14,343 bases of DNA from Conidiobolus incongruus B7586 (Eukaryota; Entomophthoromycota; Entomophthoromycetes; Entomophthorales; Conidiobolaceae), in assembly GCA_000697335.1 (NCBI GenBank), contig JNEM01006365.1, forward strand, positions 1 through 14,343. Reading direction: 5' to 3'. The notes beneath the pieces were generated by a model, which was not told where the DNA came from, made no database searches, and was given only the letters and a program-made list of their open reading frames with translations. A program made the position numbers and the translations under genes. Shown here piece by piece: positions 9,852 through 14,343 of this stretch. Within the stretch, counting starts at the first letter, position 1, and each line of letters begins with the position of its first letter.

Positions 9852-9861
9852 TATAAAAAGG
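9852..9861 (+). promoter_or_regulatory. TATA box of the cyclin gene
   Basis: TATAAAAAGG lies 132 bp before the chosen ATG, the best TATA match near the gene. It is followed by an A/C-rich stretch and then a pyrimidine-rich leader, as expected for a core promoter with an mRNA start shortly before or around 9880-9920. It lies inside the in-frame upstream extension of the cyclin frame, which argues against use of the ATG at 9771. Confidence 0.6.
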
Positions 9862-9918
9862 AACTTAATTATCAAGTTATAACACAACAAACTAACCAAC
9901 CTTATAGTCATATTTCCT

Positions 9919-9983
9919 ACTTCTATTTTTCTGTATATATTGTACTCTCTCTAATTATTCCTCATAGAATTCTCATTTCTAAA
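9919..9983 (+). promoter_or_regulatory. Pyrimidine-rich 5' leader of the cyclin mRNA
   Basis: Between the TATA box and the ATG the + strand is rich in C and T (for example CTACTTCTATTTTTC, ACTCTCTCTAATTATTCC and TCTCATTTCT). Such tracts are common around transcription starts in fungi. It is translatable in frame with the cyclin but encodes a hydrophobic, low-information segment, so I read it as untranslated. Confidence 0.45.
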
Positions 9984-10733
9984 ATGGTTTACAACACTTC
10001 ATCCGCTTATTACTCTCAAATTACTCCTTTGACTCCCAAGTCTTCATCCACTACTCCTCCTTCTAACAATGCCCTTCCTCTCAATCTTCATATCCAAGAG
10101 CAACGCATTCAATCTTTATCTAATTTCTTATACCGCTCCGTCCGTTTAGCTATGCCTCGTCATCCAAACCTTCCTCTCAACAGATACAACCGAGTTAGTT
10201 TTCAAAGATATTGTTATCATTTTGTTAAGGGTAGTTTGGTTTCACCAAATGTAGTTTTATTGGCTATGGATTATTTAAGAAGATTACAATGTAATTCAAC
10301 TTCAACAATGCTCAGAGCCAGATCAGCCATTGAGGTAACTGTTGTAGCTGTGATGATGGCTTCCAAATTTTTGTTGGACCACACCTACAATAACCGCTCA
10401 TGGGCTATGCTAAGTGGCGTTGACTTGGCAAGTTTGAATCAAATGGAGCGTGAATTGCTTAGAGACTTAGATTATAACTTGAACATCACTCAAGAGTGGT
10501 TCTCAGGTTGGCAAAGACTTTGGTTTAGACACTCACCTATTCCCACTCTTCCAACTCCTCAATTACCCAGCCTTGTTGGTATCAAAAGACCAAGCCAACA
10601 TACCGCTACTCTTCCACCTCTAAAAATGGTTAATATTACCTATCCCACTCCACCACCATGCTCCCGTCCTATTCTTCCACCTCGAGTCCAATACACTAGG
10701 AGTCTCCCCTACCCCAATCAATATCAGCTCTAA
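9984..10733 (+). CDS. PCL/Pho80/Clg1-like fungal cyclin, partner of a Pho85-type CDK
   Basis: An uninterrupted 249-residue frame without introns. Residues 1-35 are a Ser/Thr/Pro-rich tail with TP sites (T14-P15, T17-P18) that could be CDK targets. Residues about 40-180 form a fungal-type cyclin box: FQRYCYHFV (73-81), SPNVVLLAMDYLRRL (87-101), MMASKFLLDHTYNNRSWA (124-141) and MERELLRDLDYNLNIT (154-169). K128 and E155 sit where cyclins place the Lys/Glu pair that contacts the CDK. The KFL-D-TY-N-WA and MERE-L-LDYNL signatures are typical of the Pho85-cyclin group rather than of B-type cyclins. The rest (181-249) is Pro-rich and probably disordered. The family regulates cell-cycle entry, polarity or nutrient responses; which subgroup this belongs to cannot be settled by eye. 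I chose the ATG at 9984 because of its context (AAAATGG) and because a TATA box lies 132 bp upstream. The frame stays open back to an ATG at 9771, but that stretch contains the promoter. G+C is far above the flanks. Confidence 0.9.
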   Translation: MVYNTSSAYYSQITPLTPKSSSTTPPSNNALPLNLHIQEQRIQSLSNFLYRSVRLAMPRHPNLPLNRYNRVSFQRYCYHFVKGSLVSPNVVLLAMDYLRRLQCNSTSTMLRARSAIEVTVVAVMMASKFLLDHTYNNRSWAMLSGVDLASLNQMERELLRDLDYNLNITQEWFSGWQRLWFRHSPIPTLPTPQLPSLVGIKRPSQHTATLPPLKMVNITYPTPPPCSRPILPPRVQYTRSLPYPNQYQL

Positions 10734-10865
10734 TTGTTGAATTATGTGTATTATGTATAATTAATCGAATTTAAATGGGTTGATTATAGGATTGACCTTT
10801 GTATTTTACTAAAATTGCATAACATTGTAAATTATAATTCAAAATTGAATAGTTTATACTATTCT

Positions 10866-10903
10866 GTATGAAATATATTGACCAAGTCCAATATTTTTCA
10901 TAC
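10866..10903 (+). terminator. Hairpin in the cyclin 3' region
   Basis: Arms of 15 nt (GTATGAAATATATTG at 10866-10880 and CAATATTTTTCATAC at 10889-10903) pair at 14 of 15 positions around an 8-nt loop. It starts 133 nt after the stop codon and ends before the likely poly(A) signal, so it would lie in the 3' UTR. It may influence 3' processing or mRNA stability, or be a chance fold. Confidence 0.4.
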
Positions 10904-10934
10904 GCCTGTATTTTTACTTAATCAAAATTAACAA

Positions 10935-10940
10935 AATAAA
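10935..10940 (+). terminator. AATAAA polyadenylation signal of the cyclin
   Basis: AATAAA within ACAAAATAAAAATC lies about 200 nt after the stop codon and is followed by A/T-rich sequence. Other AT-rich hexamers could serve, so the exact site is uncertain. Confidence 0.35.
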
Positions 10941-11940
10941 AATCATCATTTAATCATTATATATTACATGAATTTGATTCATTCTTTCTTTATTAATTCT
11001 GTATATTAATTGATTTAAAATTATAAATATTATTTTGATTAAATTTGATATAAATTTTTTTTAAATGACAGAAAAAAAAATAGATGAATTCATTATTATG
11101 TGATTGAATAAAAATGTTTAAAAGAACATTCAAGTAGGGGATCTAATATTCGGGAGACATCAACTAACTGACTCCCTATGATATGACCCTTGCCCCTACT
11201 CCATTTCTATTGTGTTAATTTAGAGAGAATCAATTTAGGGGTACAAATGAATGATTATTTAAATTATCACAATTATGATTTGTTCAAATATAAATTCAGT
11301 TATTCAATATTTATAAAATTAGTATATATCCGATTAATTGAAATTTAATACAAACAAAGCTTGTTATTAAAATATGATAAATGAATTATTGGTTAAAAAT
11401 CTTAGATTTTTATCTAATCAGGTAATATAATTTATGTTTGTTCATCCTTATTTCATTATCATAATGATTTAATATTATAATCACTTTCAATTCTTTTCTT
11501 ATTGGTCCTGACATCATCAAAATTCTATTTATAATAAATATATTTTAGACTAATATAAATACAATAACCATTTAAATTATGAAAGAATAATTTTCTAATA
11601 TTTAACATTGTTATATATAATTAATAAAATTTAAAAATATTAAAGATTTGATTAAATTTTATATTAACCTAAATGAATATTATTTGATCTAGTTCGGAGT
11701 TTTAAATCTAATTTAGAAAATCAAATAAACCAATAAAAACTTAATGGATTTTAAAAAAATATTTTCGAAATTTTTTATTATACACCAATCAAATAAATAT
11801 TAAAAATCAATATAATAGAATAAATATGTTAGAAAATGATGTTAAATGTCAATATTTATTATATATCATTTTTTATTTTACATACAACTTATAAATTTAA
11901 ATTTTAATTTGAATCTCACAAGATTGATATATAGTTGAAA
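10941..11940. other. AT-rich DNA between the cyclin and the protease relic
   Basis: Apart from the inverted repeats at 11133-11200, nothing is recognisable. A 35-residue minus-strand ORF (11410-11517, beginning MMSGPIRKELKVIIILNHYD) is within chance expectation. Confidence 0.45.
11133..11200. repeat. Nested inverted repeats with AGGGG/CCCCT motifs
   Basis: AGTAGGGG (11133-11140) is exactly complementary to CCCCTACT (11193-11200). Inside, GGGAG (11152-11156) pairs with CTCCC (11172-11176) around a 15-nt loop. The stems are G+C-rich in a very AT-rich area. A third AGGGG lies at 11237-11241. This could be a structured RNA, a palindromic protein-binding region (AGGGG is the STRE core) or the remnant of a promoter. 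No gene adjoins it. Confidence 0.4.
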
Positions 11941-11970
11941 AGATTTAATGGAGGTAGGGGATGTGAGGAA

Positions 11971-11997
11971 GGAGAAGGAGAAGGAGAAGGAGAAGGA
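11971..11997. repeat. GGAGAA hexanucleotide repeat
   Basis: About 4.5 copies of GGAGAA, a purine-rich minisatellite just beyond the 3' end of the protease relic. On the + strand it lies in a 44-codon ATG frame (11948-12082, with a KE repeat). On the minus strand it would encode a Ser/Pro, Ser/Phe or Leu run. Confidence 0.8.
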
Positions 11998-12016
11998 AAT
12001 TATAGCTTTGAATTTA

Positions 12017-12676
12017 AAGTTGACAATGATTCCTAATCAAGACGTTTCCCTTAAACTAATGAAAACAATTCATATGACTTGAATCCCCTAATATCCAAAC
12101 TTCTCCACGTTGTTCCTATGTTTCAACTCCTAACTTAATCCTATTAAATGGCACCAAAAAGTATAAGAAACGATCAGGAATATGGAGCTCCAGTTCTACT
12201 GCCATTTTAATCCAATCACTTTCTTAATATAAGTTTAATACCATCAACCAAAGCTATACATCGTCACTTCTATTCCTATTTCAGTACATCCCACCCTATC
12301 TTATATATTCTACGAATCTTATTCGAGTTATGATTATAGTGTTTGATTGAAAATATCAACTAACTAATCATACTTAACTAATGTCACTCAACTGCTTTAG
12401 GTTTAATTCATTTATATCTAATTCTATATTGTTGATTTGTTTAATATATTATAAGTGTAATCAATCATATCTTATTCAACTGAATTATATTCCTTTTAGT
12501 CATTCTTGCCTTTCAATTAAGATTTTACTAATTTTAATTAAACTTTGATGATGGTGAATACAATTTGGCTTAAGATGGCCAATTTTGACATGTCATTGGT
12601 GACAATTGATTTGGAATGCCACTGGCTCAATGGGCGATTGGAACATCGTACAGAAACTGGATTTAAATGTGTATTC
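12017..12676 (-). pseudogene. Relic of a pepsin-family (A1) aspartic protease
   Basis: Read on the minus strand in order: EYTFKSSFCTMFQSPIEPVA (from 12676), like the segment between the two active-site regions; GWDVLK (about 12300); CIALVDGIKLIL (12260 downwards), like the second active-site region C-AIVDTGT-LI; then a 35-codon frame (12223-12119) with VELELHIPDRFLYFLVPFNR; and, in the same frame after a TAG, EVWILGDSSHMNCFH (WILGDS at 12097-12080), matching the WILGD-FLRNYY motif near the C terminus of A1 proteases; finally FKGNVLIRNHCQL. The order is right, but the distance between the last two motifs is about 35 residues too short, and the frame is broken several times. The TGT after the second catalytic Asp is lost and no first active-site DTG is visible. 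This is a dead host gene, once probably a vacuolar or secreted protease. Confidence 0.5.
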
Positions 12677-12745
12677 ATTAGAAAATTTAGTCATTTCATA
12701 TATTTGGCAAAGGAATATTCTGTTAGTATATTTTGTGAGAATTAA

Positions 12746-14343
12746 ATGATAATATTATAACAGGTCCAATCAAGTTAAACTGTTTAATTTCTGATATTTA
12801 ATCAATATTATTGAACACAATCTCATTAATCATTTTTTTTTCAATCTTCTAGATTTTGAATCAAACTGATAAAATAACATTTTCAATATATACTTGTTTC
12901 ATTAACAGTTATAATATTAATTATGTAGTTTATTTATAAAAGTTATTGAAAATAGTAATAACTACATTTTTTATAGAGATTTTGAATGATTTGATAATTC
13001 ATTCAATAATTTACACCTTAATTAAATTTTGACTTAGTTTCTATATTTGGATCAATATAAGAATCAAATATAATTAATATCGCCAAATCGATCAATTAAT
13101 TGCCAATAATTTTATAACATTAATATCCTTAATAACTCAAAGTGCTAATCTTTTTGGATTGAGTTTGAATATACAATAGATGGATTAATACTCTAATATC
13201 AATTAATTGTTTATTAAAATTGATATTTGATTTGAATATTATAAATTTATTCTACCTTTATTTCAAAAATTATTAAAGTTTGATATTAATTTGTAATTAA
13301 ATAGCTTATTTAAAAATTAAAATATTAAAAATTTATATTAATTAATACTATATTTTTTAGATAAATAAGTGATAATATTGGCACAATAATTTTACATAAT
13401 TGAATTCAACCTTTTTAATAAATATATAAAAATTTTCAAAATCATAATTTTAAGATTTTGACTTATATTTTTTAAATATTTTGCAACAAATGTTATAGTT
13501 AACGGTGAAATTTTTTAACATATTAAATTAGTTATTTTATGACATTGTATTGAATATTTTTAATTACTAATTTTATTAATTAACCAAGCTGTATAAGTAA
13601 TTTGACAGAAAGTTATTTTCAATTATAATATTAATGCAAGATTTTAATACCAATAATATATGGACTAATTAATATCTGAATTAATTGATATTCAGATTTT
13701 TTCAAGTTTATAATTTTGTCACTTTAAATTTTATATTTCTACAACCTCTGAACCTGAATTTTAAAAAGAATTACACAAATCTGATTTGGCAAATAATATT
13801 ATTATATCAAATTAAATTTTTCATTCCGAATGTTGGACCAACTTCATATATATTTATGTAATTTTAATTATATTGGTGTATAAATATATATTACTTTATA
13901 AGTCCCAATTTAATGATATATGTCTATGAATTATTTGATACTTTGTCTAAAAAAATATAATCTTAAAATAAGTTTATCTAGAATAATTTAGAACAATTTA
14001 ATATCAAGCAATTAATACTATTTTAAACATATATTTTATTTCATTATTAATATTAGTAATCTAATTTATAAAAATTATCGATTCTATTAACAATATATTT
14101 CAAAAATTAATATTACAGTTTTAAATATAGTTAATAAGTTTATAAAAAGGAAAAAAGCTTGATATATAATTGAATTATTTTAAATTCATTATACTATATT
14201 ATATTATACGATAATATATATATACCTTCAATATTCAATCATCATTTTGAATAATTTAAATCAAATCTTATGACATATTTGAATATCAATTTATAAATTA
14301 TCTTATAATTATTTACTTTAATAATTAATTAAAAATAATCAAA
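12746..14343. other. AT-rich DNA to the end of the window
   Basis: No gene seen. A 58-codon + frame (13685-13858, with FIPNVGPTSYIF near its end) is compatible with chance. The first lobe of the aspartic protease would be expected here (minus strand) but is not visible. Confidence 0.45.

Noticed and set aside
9771-9983. N-terminal extension of the cyclin as a transmembrane or signal segment
   Set aside because: The stretch contains a TATA box and a pyrimidine-rich leader; its hydrophobic translation results from T-rich DNA.
11948-12082. 44-codon + ORF with a KE repeat
   Set aside because: The repeat is a GGAGAA minisatellite and the rest is antisense to the WILGDS part of the protease relic.
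12258-12350. Open + frame with hydrophobic translation (about 41 codons from 12228)
   Set aside because: Antisense to the protease relic and without recognisable features.
12545-12745. 66-codon + strand ORF beginning MMMVNTIWLKMANFDMSLVT
   Set aside because: Better explained as the antisense of the A1 protease relic; no recognisable domain. A real small gene cannot be fully excluded.

Overview
The window comes from a very AT-rich eukaryotic genome, most likely a fungus. The single intact gene (9984-10733, +) encodes a fungal-type PCL/Pho80/Clg1-like cyclin, a family that activates Pho85-type CDKs. By eye the coding part is about 40-47% G+C and most of the rest is near 20% or lower. That contrast, together with a short intronless gene and relics of LRR, RRM and aspartic-protease families, suits an early-diverging (zygomycete-grade, e.g. 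Entomophthorales-like) fungus. An AT-rich compartment of another fungal lineage is not excluded. The lineage call is an inference.

Layout. 1-9660 is an AT-rich stretch with no intact gene, but it is not featureless. Islands of higher complexity read, in one frame or another, like worn-out host genes: a leucine-rich-repeat relic (1191-1538, +) followed by a possible membrane segment (1571-1792, +); a cysteine-rich small secreted-type frame (2702-2894, -); a second LRR relic (4307-4788, +); an unassigned stop-poor stretch (6419-6861, +) next to an 86-codon open frame on the other strand (6862-7119, -); a two-RRM RNA-binding protein relic (7409-7879, +); and an unassigned stop-poor frame (8883-9203, +). 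9660-9983 is the cyclin promoter: three G-rich GGGGTGGG-like clusters, a TATAAAAAGG box and a pyrimidine-rich leader. After the cyclin come a 3' hairpin, an AATAAA signal and AT-rich DNA holding nested inverted repeats (11133-11200). A minus-strand relic of a pepsin-family (A1) aspartic protease lies at 12017-12676, and featureless AT-rich DNA fills the rest.

The relics are recognised from residue patterns only, without database searches. In AT-rich DNA, chance translations are rich in L/I/N/K/F and imitate LRRs, so their confidences are moderate. No tRNA, rRNA, CRISPR array, intact transposon or convincing virus-like element was seen. No gene cluster or operon-like system is present: the cyclin stands alone.
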